The translations under genes and the position numbers were made by a program. A stretch of 64,000 nucleotides of DNA. It comes from Devosia sp. 66-14 (GTDB lineage: Bacteria > Pseudomonadota > Alphaproteobacteria > Rhizobiales > Devosiaceae). Location of the stretch: positions 668,606 to 732,605 of the forward strand of contig MKVB01000002.1 in NCBI GenBank assembly GCA_001899085.1. The letters are read 5' to 3'. Below the pieces are notes generated by a model. The model did not search any database and was not told the DNA's origin. It worked only from the letters and a program-made list of their open reading frames with translations. Below are positions 1-7,834 of this stretch, in pieces. Position 1 is the stretch's first letter; each line of letters opens with the position of its first letter.

Positions 1-481
1 GTCGTTCGAAGTGCCGGTGGTGCAGGGCTCGGGCAACATGACGGCCGGCGTCATCATCCAGGATGCGCTGCGCGGCATCGGGCTCGACATGCAGATCAAG
101 CCGCTGACCCAGAACGCCTTCGACGACATCGCCTGGGGCAAGCGCGACCTCAAGGTCTCGATCCACTCGATGGGGCCGTGGTGGAACGACTTCATGTACT
201 GGGCCTACTGGATGTATCGCACCGACAGCGCCACCAACCACATCCAGTTCTCCAACGCGACGCTCGACAAGGATGTGCTGGCGGCCCTGCTGGTGCCGCA
301 GGAGGACACCGAGACCTACGGCAAGCTGCAGACCGAAGTGCTCGGCATCCTCAATGGCGAGCACCTGGCGGCGCCGCTCTACCAGGTGAACTGGAACGCC
401 GCGGTCTCCAGCCGGATCTGCAACGTCAACAAGTTCCCCTGGGGCACCATCACCTTCTCCTGGCTGCGCCCCTGCGCCTGA
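1..481 (+). CDS. ABC transporter solute-binding protein, family 5 (C-terminal part, 5' end outside window)
   Basis: The reading frame is open from the first base and ends with TGA at 479-481, so only about the last 159 residues of the protein are present. The visible part resembles the C-terminal lobe of SBP_bac_5 (DppA/OppA-type) proteins: a stretch on a second half-ligand (GIGLDMQIKPL), then a WNDF/YWMYR segment and a terminal hydrophobic tail. It would be the periplasmic receptor of the importer encoded just downstream (permeases from 539). The ligand cannot be told from this fragment. A GC-rich stem-loop at 496-522 separates it from the permease gene. Confidence 0.85.
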   Translation, partial: SFEVPVVQGSGNMTAGVIIQDALRGIGLDMQIKPLTQNAFDDIAWGKRDLKVSIHSMGPWWNDFMYWAYWMYRTDSATNHIQFSNATLDKDVLAALLVPQEDTETYGKLQTEVLGILNGEHLAAPLYQVNWNAAVSSRICNVNKFPWGTITFSWLRPCA

Positions 482-495
482 CCCACCCGTGACCT

Positions 496-522
496 GCCGT
501 CCCGGCCCCTGGCCGGGGCGGC
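496..522 (+). other. Stem-loop after the solute-binding protein gene
   Basis: GC-rich inverted repeat between the binding-protein stop codon (481) and the permease start (539), with arms around CCGTCCCGG and CCGGGGCGG. No long T-run follows, so it is not a strong intrinsic terminator. In binding-protein operons such hairpins often protect the 3' end of the receptor mRNA and let the receptor be made in excess; that role is inferred here. Confidence 0.45.
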
Positions 523-538
523 TTCTTCGGACCATCCG

Positions 539-1579
539 GTGACCAAGATGCGCCTTCCACCGATCCTTGTTTACGTGTTGAGACGCCTCGCGATCGGGCT
601 CGTCGTGCTGTTCGGCATCAGCGCGGTCGCCTTCTCGATGGCATACCTCTTGCCGTCCGATCCGGTGACCAGCCGCTATCCCGACATCACCAACGAGCAG
701 CGCGCCGAGATGCGGCGCCAGATGGGCCTCGATCAGCCGCTGGTGGTGCAATATGCGCGCTATATGGAATCGGTGTTTCGCGGCGAGTTCGGCCGCTCCT
801 TCGGCACCGGCAACAGCGTTGTGCAAGACCTGGCGCAGCGCATCCCGGCAACGCTGGAACTGGCGAGTTTCGGCATCGCCTTCGGCGTGCTGGTCGGCAT
901 TCCGCTCGGGCTGGTCGCCGCGGTGCGGCGCGGCAAGCCGACCGACCACCTGGTGCGGGTGGTCAATATCGCCATCCAGTCGGTGCCGGCATTCTGGCTC
1001 GGCGTGGTGCTGATCTTTCTCTTATATTTCCAGTGGCGGCTGGTGCCCTCGCCAATCGGCCGGCTGTCGCCGATGTTCATCTCGCCGCCGCCGGTCACCG
1101 GCTTCCTCACCATCGATGCGCTGCTCGCCGGCAAGCCAGATATCGCTTTCGCCGCCCTGCGCCAGCTGATGCTGCCGGCGCTGGTGCTGGGGCTGGGCGT
1201 GGTGTCGCCGCTGGCGCGGATCACCCGCTCGGCCATGGGCGAGTCGCTGGGCGAGGACTATGTCACCTTCGGCCGGGCGCTGGGGCTGAGGCCGCGCCAG
1301 GTGGTGCTGGGCGATGCGTTCCGCGGCGCGCTGGTGCCGATCGTCACGACGCTCGGCTTCGTTGTCGCCAACGTGCTGGCCGGCGCCGCCATCGTCGAGA
1401 CGGTGTTCGCCTGGCCGGGCATCGGCCGCTACGCCGTCACCGCCATCACCACCTCGGACATGGCGCCGGTTTCGACCTGCATCCTGTTGATCGCCTCCAG
1501 CGTCGCCGTCACCAACCTGATTGTCGACCTCTCCTATGCCCTCATCGACCCCCGGATCCGGCATGAATATGCAAGGTGA
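539..1579 (+). CDS. ABC transporter permease, DppB type
   Basis: 346-aa inner-membrane permease of the BPD_transp_1 family, the usual size for DppB/OppB. The N-terminus (VLRRLAIGLVVLFGISAVAFSM) is the first membrane helix. It is followed by a periplasmic stretch with the family hallmark MGLDQPLVVQYARYMESVFRGEFG and then a five-helix core with the EAA-type loop near GRALGLRPRQVVLGDAFRGALVP. Start taken at GTG 539; ATG 548 in the same frame is an alternative. It overlaps the next gene by 17 bp, indicating translational coupling. With the DppC-, DppD- and DppF-like products it forms a complete importer. A peptide or another small amide compound is plausible given the downstream amidohydrolases, but the substrate is not determined. 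Confidence 0.93.
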   Translation: MTKMRLPPILVYVLRRLAIGLVVLFGISAVAFSMAYLLPSDPVTSRYPDITNEQRAEMRRQMGLDQPLVVQYARYMESVFRGEFGRSFGTGNSVVQDLAQRIPATLELASFGIAFGVLVGIPLGLVAAVRRGKPTDHLVRVVNIAIQSVPAFWLGVVLIFLLYFQWRLVPSPIGRLSPMFISPPPVTGFLTIDALLAGKPDIAFAALRQLMLPALVLGLGVVSPLARITRSAMGESLGEDYVTFGRALGLRPRQVVLGDAFRGALVPIVTTLGFVVANVLAGAAIVETVFAWPGIGRYAVTAITTSDMAPVSTCILLIASSVAVTNLIVDLSYALIDPRIRHEYAR

Positions 1580-2462
1580 TCGCATCGTGCCGCTCACGGC
1601 ATCCCGCCCCCGACCGAGCCGCAGCTGGCGGAAGCTCTATTTCGGCGCCTTTGGCGGCGACCCGCTGGGCGTCGTCGGGGTGGTGCTGCTCGCCATCCTG
1701 TTGCTGACGGCAATCTTCGGGCCGTTCCTCGTCACCCACGACCCGATCCTCACCACGCCCGACGTGCTGCTGCCGCCTTCGGCAGCGCACTGGCTGGGGA
1801 CCGATCATTTCGGCCGCGACGTGTTCTCGCGCACCATCACTTCGCTCCGGATCGACTTCATCGTCGCCGGCGTCGGGGTGAGCGGCGCCATCGTCATCGG
1901 CTCCCTGATCGGGCTGATCTGCGGCTATGTCGGTGGCTGGTTCGACGACCTGGTGATGCGGCTGGTCGATATCATCCAGTCCTTCCCGCTGATCCTCGTC
2001 GCGATGATCCTGGTGCTGGTGCTCGGGCCGGGCGTCGAGAGCATCGTCATCGTCACGGTGCTGATCAATATCCCGCTCTATGCGCGGGTGATCCGCGGCC
2101 AGGCGCTGAGCAAGAAGAGCCTCGAGTATATCGACGCGGCGCGCTGCTCGGGCGCCTCGGAGATGTCGATCCTGTTCCGGCATCTGCTCCCCAATACGGT
2201 CAACCCGATCGTCATCCATGGCAGCCTCAACCTCGCCGCGGCGGTGGGTAATGTCGCGGTGCTGTCGTTCCTCGGCATCGGCATCAGGCCGCCGACGCCG
2301 GACCTCGGGGTGATGGTGGCCGAAGGCACCAACTACCTGGTGCAGGGCGCCTGGTGGATGAGCATCTGCCCCGGCCTCGTGCTCGCCACCACGATCTTCA
2401 GCCTCAACCTGATGGGCGACGCGCTCGAGGCGCGGCTCGATCCGCGCCGGGGGAGCGAGTGA
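1563..2462 (+). CDS. ABC transporter permease, DppC type
   Basis: 299-aa second permease of the Dpp/Opp system. After a short cytoplasmic tail there is a membrane helix (DPLGVVGVVLLAILLLTAIFG), the DppC signature LGTDHFGRDVFSR, then the BPD_transp_1 core with GYVGGWFDDLVMRLVDIIQSFP and the EAA loop IDAARCSGASEMSILFRHLLPN. ATG 1563 is chosen because it fits the family N-terminus; the frame is also open a little further upstream, but inside dppB. The stop codon overlaps the ATG of the next gene (TGATG at 2460-2464). It pairs with the permease encoded at 539. Confidence 0.93.
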   Translation: MNMQGDRIVPLTASRPRPSRSWRKLYFGAFGGDPLGVVGVVLLAILLLTAIFGPFLVTHDPILTTPDVLLPPSAAHWLGTDHFGRDVFSRTITSLRIDFIVAGVGVSGAIVIGSLIGLICGYVGGWFDDLVMRLVDIIQSFPLILVAMILVLVLGPGVESIVIVTVLINIPLYARVIRGQALSKKSLEYIDAARCSGASEMSILFRHLLPNTVNPIVIHGSLNLAAAVGNVAVLSFLGIGIRPPTPDLGVMVAEGTNYLVQGAWWMSICPGLVLATTIFSLNLMGDALEARLDPRRGSE

Positions 2463-3427
2463 TGGGCGAGAAACTGTTCGAAATCCAGAACCTCTCGATT
2501 GATACCAGGCGCGGTGGGGTCACCCGGCGCATCGTCGAGAACATGAACCTCGCGGTGGAGCGCGGGCAGATCTACGGCCTTGTCGGCGAAAGCGGCTCGG
2601 GCAAATCGATCTCGATGATGGCGAGCGTCGGCCTTGCGGCGCCGGGCCTCCTGGTCAGAAGCGGCGAGGTCGGCTTCGGTGGCCGGCGGCTGCCGGCGAG
2701 CGACCAGAAGGGCCTGCGCGGCAACCTCTCGCATGGCGTGTCGCTGCTGTTCCAGAACGCCAAGGGGGCGCTGAGCCCGTTCCTCACCACCGGACGGCAG
2801 GTCGAGCGGGTGCTGGCGCAGCGCAAGGTGCCGAAACCGGCCCGGCCGAAAGAGATCACCGAACTGTTCCGGCTGGTGGGGCTCAATTTTGCCGATCTGG
2901 GTGAAAAATACCCGCACCAGATCAGCGGGGGGCAGGCGCAGCGCGTCGCCATGGCCTGCGCCATGGCCAGCAACCCGGCGCTGCTGATCGCCGACGAGCC
3001 GACCACGGCGCTCGATGTCACCACCGAGCGCGAGCTCCTGCGCTTCCTCACCCGGATCTGCCGGGAGCGCGACATGGCGATCGTCCTCATCGCGCACAAC
3101 CTGTCGCTGGTGTCGGAATATTGCTCGGGCCTCAGCATCATGCATGCCGGACAGGTGGTGGAGGAGGGGGCGCTGCGCTCGATCTTCGCCACGCCGCTCC
3201 ACCCCTATACGAAGGGGCTGATCGCGGCAGTGCCGGATGTCGACGAGCCGCATGAACTGGTGCCGCTCGAGGGCAGCGTCTGGGGCGGACGCAACGATAT
3301 CGTGCGCTGCCGGTTCTCGCATCGCTGTCCGCATGTAAGGGCCCGATGCGAGGCGGGCCTGCCGCCGGCCATCGCGCGCGGCGGGCACCAGGTGCATTGC
3401 GTGCTCTATGAGGGAGAAGCGGCATGA
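2462..3427 (+). CDS. ABC transporter ATP-binding protein, DppD type
   Basis: 321-aa cytoplasmic ATPase. It shows Walker A GESGSGKS, a Q-loop (LLFQNAKGALSP), the ABC signature ISGGQAQR, Walker [13 protein letters not shown] and H-loop IAHN. The C-terminal oligopeptide-transporter extension ends with a cysteine pattern (CRFSHRCPHVRARCEAG) that in DppD/OppD proteins binds an iron-sulfur cluster. The signature reads SGGQAQR and the H-loop reads AHN instead of the common SGGMRQR and THD, a mild divergence. Start ATG 2462 overlaps the dppC stop; the end overlaps the next start as ATGA. Confidence 0.93.
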   Translation: MGEKLFEIQNLSIDTRRGGVTRRIVENMNLAVERGQIYGLVGESGSGKSISMMASVGLAAPGLLVRSGEVGFGGRRLPASDQKGLRGNLSHGVSLLFQNAKGALSPFLTTGRQVERVLAQRKVPKPARPKEITELFRLVGLNFADLGEKYPHQISGGQAQRVAMACAMASNPALLIADEPTTALDVTTERELLRFLTRICRERDMAIVLIAHNLSLVSEYCSGLSIMHAGQVVEEGALRSIFATPLHPYTKGLIAAVPDVDEPHELVPLEGSVWGGRNDIVRCRFSHRCPHVRARCEAGLPPAIARGGHQVHCVLYEGEAA

Positions 3428-4416
3428 GCGCTCCGGCCCTCAGCGTTCGCACGCTGACCAAGCTGTTCCACAATCCGGCGGCGCCGGACGCCATGCCGGT
3501 GGGGGTGCGCGGCGTCTCGTTCGATGTCCAGCCGGGCGAAGTGGTCGGGCTGATCGGCGAGAGCGGCTGCGGCAAGACCACGCTGGGCCGCTGCGTCGTC
3601 GGGCTGCAATCGGCCGATGCCGGCGAGATCATCGTCGATAGCACCGATTTCTCGGCGCTCAGCGGCGCGGCCAAGCGCCGCTTCAGGAAGAACGTGCAGA
3701 TCGTCTTCCAGCGGCCGGAAACCTGCCTCAACCCGCGGATGACGGTCGCGACCTTCGTCACCGAGGCGCTGCGCAATTTCCGCACCGTGGCGCGCGAGGA
3801 CGAGCGGGCCCGGCTCGTGGAACTCGCGACGCTGGTCGGCCTCCGCGAAGAGACGCTGGAGCGCTATCCGCATCAGCTGTCGGGCGGCGAGCGGCAGCGC
3901 GTCGCCATCATGCGGGCGCTGGCCTGCGAACCGCAGGTCATGGTGCTCGACGAGCCGACTTCGGCGCTCGACGTTTCGGTGCAGGCGCAGGTGCTGCGCA
4001 CCCTCAAGGACCTGCAGGTGGCGGTGGGCACGGCCATGCTGTTCATCAGCCATGACGTGGCGGTGGTGCGCTACATCTCGAGCCGCGTCATGGTGATGTA
4101 TCTGGGCGTGATCGTCGAGGAAGGGCCGGCCGACGCGGTGTTCTCGGCGCCCTCGCACCCCTATACGCGCGCCTTGCTGGGCGCGGCGCCGCGCCTCACC
4201 CCAAAACCGGACGACGGCATCGCGATGCGCGGCGAACTGGTGCTCGGCGAGGTGAAACCGGGCGAGTGCCCGGTGCGCGCCCGCTGTCCCCTGGCGCATG
4301 AGCGCTGCCACACTGCTCCTCCCGTGACCGAGCTCGGCGGCGGCCACCGTGCCGCCTGCTGGCTCAGCGGCGAAACCCCAAACCAAAACCAAGTCGATCA
4401 GAAAGCGGCATCATGA
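3424..4416 (+). CDS. ABC transporter ATP-binding protein, DppF type
   Basis: 330-aa partner ATPase of the first Dpp system. Walker A GESGCGKTT, signature LSGGERQR, Walker [14 protein letters not shown]-loop ISHD and the C-terminal oligopeptide extension with cysteines (CPVRARCPLAHERC) are all visible. ATG 3424 overlaps the preceding stop (ATGA), and its own end overlaps the start of the DUF6282 gene at 4413. The transporter and the two DUF6282 genes are therefore very probably on one mRNA. Confidence 0.93.
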   Translation: MSAPALSVRTLTKLFHNPAAPDAMPVGVRGVSFDVQPGEVVGLIGESGCGKTTLGRCVVGLQSADAGEIIVDSTDFSALSGAAKRRFRKNVQIVFQRPETCLNPRMTVATFVTEALRNFRTVAREDERARLVELATLVGLREETLERYPHQLSGGERQRVAIMRALACEPQVMVLDEPTSALDVSVQAQVLRTLKDLQVAVGTAMLFISHDVAVVRYISSRVMVMYLGVIVEEGPADAVFSAPSHPYTRALLGAAPRLTPKPDDGIAMRGELVLGEVKPGECPVRARCPLAHERCHTAPPVTELGGGHRAACWLSGETPNQNQVDQKAAS

Positions 4417-5420
4417 CTATCAGTGAGTTCTTCTACGATCGGTCGATGGAACTGCCATCCGAGTTGCTCGTCGGCGCCATCGACAGCCACGTCCATGCCG
4501 GCCCGGTGCTGCGCTCCAACCCGGGCCATCAGGACCCCTTCGAAGTGGCCATCGAGGCGCGGGAAGCGGGGATGCGGGCCATCGTCTATTACGATGTGTT
4601 CGGCTGGGCCTCGGGCACCGCCTGGATGGTCAACCGGCATGTGCCGGGGATCAAGACCTTCGGCGGCTACCTGATGAACTCGGCGCATGGCGGGCTCAAC
4701 CCCCGCTCGGTGCGCACCGCGCTCTACATGGAGGAAGGGTGTCGGTTCATCAGCTTCGGCTCGCACTGCACCTATTTCTCGGCCAGCCGGGAGTCGACGA
4801 TCATCGACGGGCAACTGGTGCCGTTCAAGGATGCCTATCCGGAATTCGTCAAGGAGGAGCTGAGCCGCGCCATCCGCATTCCGGAGGAGGGGCCGATCTC
4901 GGATGATCTGGCCGAGATCCTGCAGATGGTGGCCGACCACCCGGATGTCTATCTCAACACCGGCCATGTCTCGGGGCCCGAGGTGCTGCGCATCCTCGAC
5001 CTCGCCGAGGAGTTCGGCATCCACAAGGTGCTGATCGCCCATCCGGCGCGCCAGCAGCTCAGCATCGAGCAGCAGAAGGATGCGGCGCGCCGCGGCTTCT
5101 TCCTCGAGGGGTGCCTGGTCGACTGGCTCTACCCGCATGCGCCGCGCACCCACTATTATGTCGAGAAGAAATACATGGACCGCTCGGGCGACCTGCCGCG
5201 GCTGAGGCGCACCGCGACGCAGTGGATGGGAGACATCCGCGAGGTCGGGCCGGAGCATTTCGTGCTCGGTACCGATTACGGCATCCGCGCCGCCTCGACG
5301 CCGGTGCAGGGGATGCGCACGCTGATCACCACGCTGCTCGACTACGAGTTCACCCCCGACGAAATCCGCACCATGACCGCGCATAACCCGGCGCGGCTCA
5401 TCGGCCTCGATCCGGTCTGA
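4413..5420 (+). CDS. DUF6282 family protein, amidohydrolase-like (copy 1)
   Basis: 335-aa protein that I recognise as the DUF6282 type, of unknown function. The pattern is that of a metal-dependent amidohydrolase: AIDSHVHAGP with H26 and H28 after strand 1, followed by histidine motifs SAHGG, GSHCTY, TGHVSG and AHPARQ, and an aspartate motif GTDYG near the C-terminus, ending with MTAHNPARLIGL as in many amidohydrolases. No signal peptide, so cytoplasmic. It overlaps the dppF gene by 4 bp and is followed after 14 bp by a paralogue. Likely role: hydrolysis of an amide, lactam or lactone compound brought in by the adjacent importer. The metal ligands are inferred from motif position only. Confidence 0.8.
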   Translation: MTISEFFYDRSMELPSELLVGAIDSHVHAGPVLRSNPGHQDPFEVAIEAREAGMRAIVYYDVFGWASGTAWMVNRHVPGIKTFGGYLMNSAHGGLNPRSVRTALYMEEGCRFISFGSHCTYFSASRESTIIDGQLVPFKDAYPEFVKEELSRAIRIPEEGPISDDLAEILQMVADHPDVYLNTGHVSGPEVLRILDLAEEFGIHKVLIAHPARQQLSIEQQKDAARRGFFLEGCLVDWLYPHAPRTHYYVEKKYMDRSGDLPRLRRTATQWMGDIREVGPEHFVLGTDYGIRAASTPVQGMRTLITTLLDYEFTPDEIRTMTAHNPARLIGLDPV

Positions 5421-5434
5421 GGGGAGCGGGCGTC

Positions 5435-6427
5435 ATGGCGACTTACGAACCCTTCTACAACCGCACCATGGAACTGCCCGAGGAGCTGCTGGTCGGCGCC
5501 ATCGACAGCCATGTGCATGCCGGACCGGTGCTGCGCTCCAACCCGGGGCATTTCGACCCGATCCAGGTGGCGGAGATGGCGCGAGCGGCGGGCATGCGCA
5601 CCATCCTCTACTACGACGTGTTCGGCTGGGCCTCGGGCACGGCCTGGATGGTCAACCGCTACATGAAGGACTTCCGCACCTATGGCGGATACCTGATGAA
5701 CTCGGCGCATGGCGGCATGAACCCGCGCGCCGTGCGCACGGCGCTGAACCTGGGCGATGGCTGCCGGATGATCAGCTTCGGCTCGCACTGCACCTATCAC
5801 TCGGCCTCGACGGAATCGACGCTGGTCGAGGGCAAGCTGGTGCCGTTCAAGGACGCGATCCCCGGCTTTGCCGAGAAGGAACTGAGCCGCGCCGTGCGCA
5901 TCCCGCTCGATGGGCCGGTGCCGGATGAGCTCAAGCAGATCCTCGAAATGGTGGCCGAGCGCCCCGAGGTCTATCTCAATACCGGGCACGTGTCGGGACC
6001 CGAGGCGCTGCGGGTGGTGGAACTGGCCGAAGAGTACGGGATCAGGAAGGTGCTGGTGGCGCACCCGGCGCGCCAGCTGCTGACCATCGAGCAGCAGAAG
6101 GAAGTGGCGCGCAAGGGCTTCTTCCTCGAAGCCTGCGCCGTCGATTTCGGTGGACCGTGGATGCCGCAGACCCACTACTATGTCGAGCGCGAGCTGATGG
6201 ACATGGGCTCGATCGTGCATGGCCGGGCGATGAGCTGGCTGCAGGGCATCCGCGATGTCGGGCCTTCGCAGTTCGTGCTGGCCACCGATTACGGGGTGCG
6301 CGTGCTGCCATCGCCGATCGAAGGGATGCGGATGATGATCTCGATGCTGCTGTATTTCGGCTTCTCGGTGGAGGAAGTGCAGACCATGACCGCCACCAAC
6401 CCGGCACGACTGATCGGATTGGACTGA
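5435..6427 (+). CDS. DUF6282 family protein, amidohydrolase-like (copy 2)
   Basis: 330-aa paralogue of the preceding gene product, about two thirds identical by eye across the full length. It keeps AIDSHVHAGP (H26, H28), YYDVFGWASGTAWMVNR, GSHCTY, TGHVSG and AHPARQ, but reads ATDYG where copy 1 has GTDYG. The main divergence is around residues 230-270, where copy 1 has LVDWLYPHAPRTHYY and copy 2 has AVDFGGPWMPQTHYY, which could alter substrate or partner choice. The tandem arrangement suggests duplication followed by specialisation, or a hetero-oligomer. The next gene begins 1 bp after its stop. Confidence 0.8.
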   Translation: MATYEPFYNRTMELPEELLVGAIDSHVHAGPVLRSNPGHFDPIQVAEMARAAGMRTILYYDVFGWASGTAWMVNRYMKDFRTYGGYLMNSAHGGMNPRAVRTALNLGDGCRMISFGSHCTYHSASTESTLVEGKLVPFKDAIPGFAEKELSRAVRIPLDGPVPDELKQILEMVAERPEVYLNTGHVSGPEALRVVELAEEYGIRKVLVAHPARQLLTIEQQKEVARKGFFLEACAVDFGGPWMPQTHYYVERELMDMGSIVHGRAMSWLQGIRDVGPSQFVLATDYGVRVLPSPIEGMRMMISMLLYFGFSVEEVQTMTATNPARLIGLD

Positions 6428-6428
6428 G

Positions 6429-7829
6429 GTGAGCGGTTTCGATCTCTATATCCGCAACGGACGCGTCGTCACCGAGGAGCGCGAGTTTCTCGGCGGCGTC
6501 GCGGTGACGGGCGGCCGCATCGCGCAACTGGTGGAGGGCAATCCGCCGCTCGAGGCGCTGGAGGAAATCGACGCCGGCGGGTTGCTGCTGCTGCCCGGGC
6601 TGGTCGACGCCCATGTGCATTTCTCCGAGCCGGGGCGGGGACACTGGGAAGGGTTCGAGACCGGCAGCCGCGCCGCGGCGGCCGGCGGCGTCACCAGTTT
6701 CGTCGAGATGCCGCTCAATGCGCATCCGCCCACCATCAACGCCGAGGCATTGCGGCTGAAGCAGGCCGCGGCGGCGGTGAGCCATGTCGACTATGCGCTG
6801 TGGGGCGGGCTGGTGGAGGACAACCTCGCCGATCTCGCGGACCTCCAGGCCGGCGGCGTCGTCGGGTTCAAGGCGTTCATGGTCACGGCGACGGATTTTC
6901 CGCGCTCCGATGCGCGGATCATGCGCGAGGGCATGGCGCAGATCGCCAGCTTCGGCTCGTTCCTCGCGGTGCATGCCGAGGACGAGGAAATGACCGGCCG
7001 GCTGACGATGGCGTTGCGCGCCGCGGGGCGGACGGATCGGGCGGCGTGGGGCGAGGCGCGGCCGATCGCGGCCGAACTCACGGCGATCGACGAGGCCATC
7101 GGGCTCGCCGAGGCGACCGGGGCGCGGCTCCATATCGTGCATGTCTCGTGTGCCGAGGGCATCGACCGGATCAGCGCCGCCAGGGCGCGCGGCGTGGCGG
7201 TGACGTCGGAGACCTGCGCCCACTACCTGTTCTTCGACGAGACCGATCTCGAACGGCTGGGGCCGGTGGCCAAATGCGCACCGCCGCTGCGCGCCCCGGC
7301 CGAGCGGGAAGCACTGTGGGACCGGGTGCTGGCCGGAGCGGTGGACGTGATCACCTCCGACCACTCGCCCTGCCTCCGGGAAGAAAAGACCGCCGGCGAC
7401 GCCGACATCTTCGAGGCCTGGGGCGGGATTTCCGGCGTGCAGTCGACGCTGCCGGCGCTGCTCACCGAAGGCGTGGCCAAGCGCGGGCTGCCGCTGCCCG
7501 ACCTGGTGCGGATGACGGCGGCCAACCCGGCGCGGCTGTTCGGCCACTACCCCAAAAAGGGCAGCCTGTCGGCCGGCGCCGATGCCGACCTGGTGCTGGT
7601 CGATCCGGACCGTCGCTTCACGCTGCAGGCGGCGGACCTCGAATACCGCAACCCGCATAGCGCCTATGTCGGCGCTCAGTTTTTAGGCAGTGTGCAGAAA
7701 ACGATCAGCCGCGGGTTGACTGTGTTCGACGGGGGACGAATTATCGGCCCCGCGGGACACGGCGAGCGGCTCGACGGGGCGGGCCTGGCGCTATCCGGCA
7801 GATCTCGAACAGGCGGCGGACGGGCTTAG
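6429..7829 (+). CDS. allB: Allantoinase family amidohydrolase
   Basis: 466-aa cyclic amidohydrolase. Allantoinase opens the hydantoin ring of allantoin to give allantoate in ureide breakdown. Visible binuclear metal site: H62 and H64 in DAHVHFSEPGR, the carboxylated lysine K148 in VGFKAF, H182 (VHAED), H238 (HIVHVS) and D311 (SDHSPC). The motif EPGRGHWEGFETGS and the AWGGISGVQS stretch near the end match AllB proteins better than dihydropyrimidinases or dihydroorotases. Length is typical. Start GTG 6429. No other ureide gene (allantoate amidohydrolase, ureidoglycolate enzyme) is in the window, so the true substrate could be a related cyclic amide, and the symbol reflects family resemblance only. 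Confidence 0.82.
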   Translation: MSGFDLYIRNGRVVTEEREFLGGVAVTGGRIAQLVEGNPPLEALEEIDAGGLLLLPGLVDAHVHFSEPGRGHWEGFETGSRAAAAGGVTSFVEMPLNAHPPTINAEALRLKQAAAAVSHVDYALWGGLVEDNLADLADLQAGGVVGFKAFMVTATDFPRSDARIMREGMAQIASFGSFLAVHAEDEEMTGRLTMALRAAGRTDRAAWGEARPIAAELTAIDEAIGLAEATGARLHIVHVSCAEGIDRISAARARGVAVTSETCAHYLFFDETDLERLGPVAKCAPPLRAPAEREALWDRVLAGAVDVITSDHSPCLREEKTAGDADIFEAWGGISGVQSTLPALLTEGVAKRGLPLPDLVRMTAANPARLFGHYPKKGSLSAGADADLVLVDPDRRFTLQAADLEYRNPHSAYVGAQFLGSVQKTISRGLTVFDGGRIIGPAGHGERLDGAGLALSGRSRTGGGRA

Positions 7830-7834
7830 GGCAG

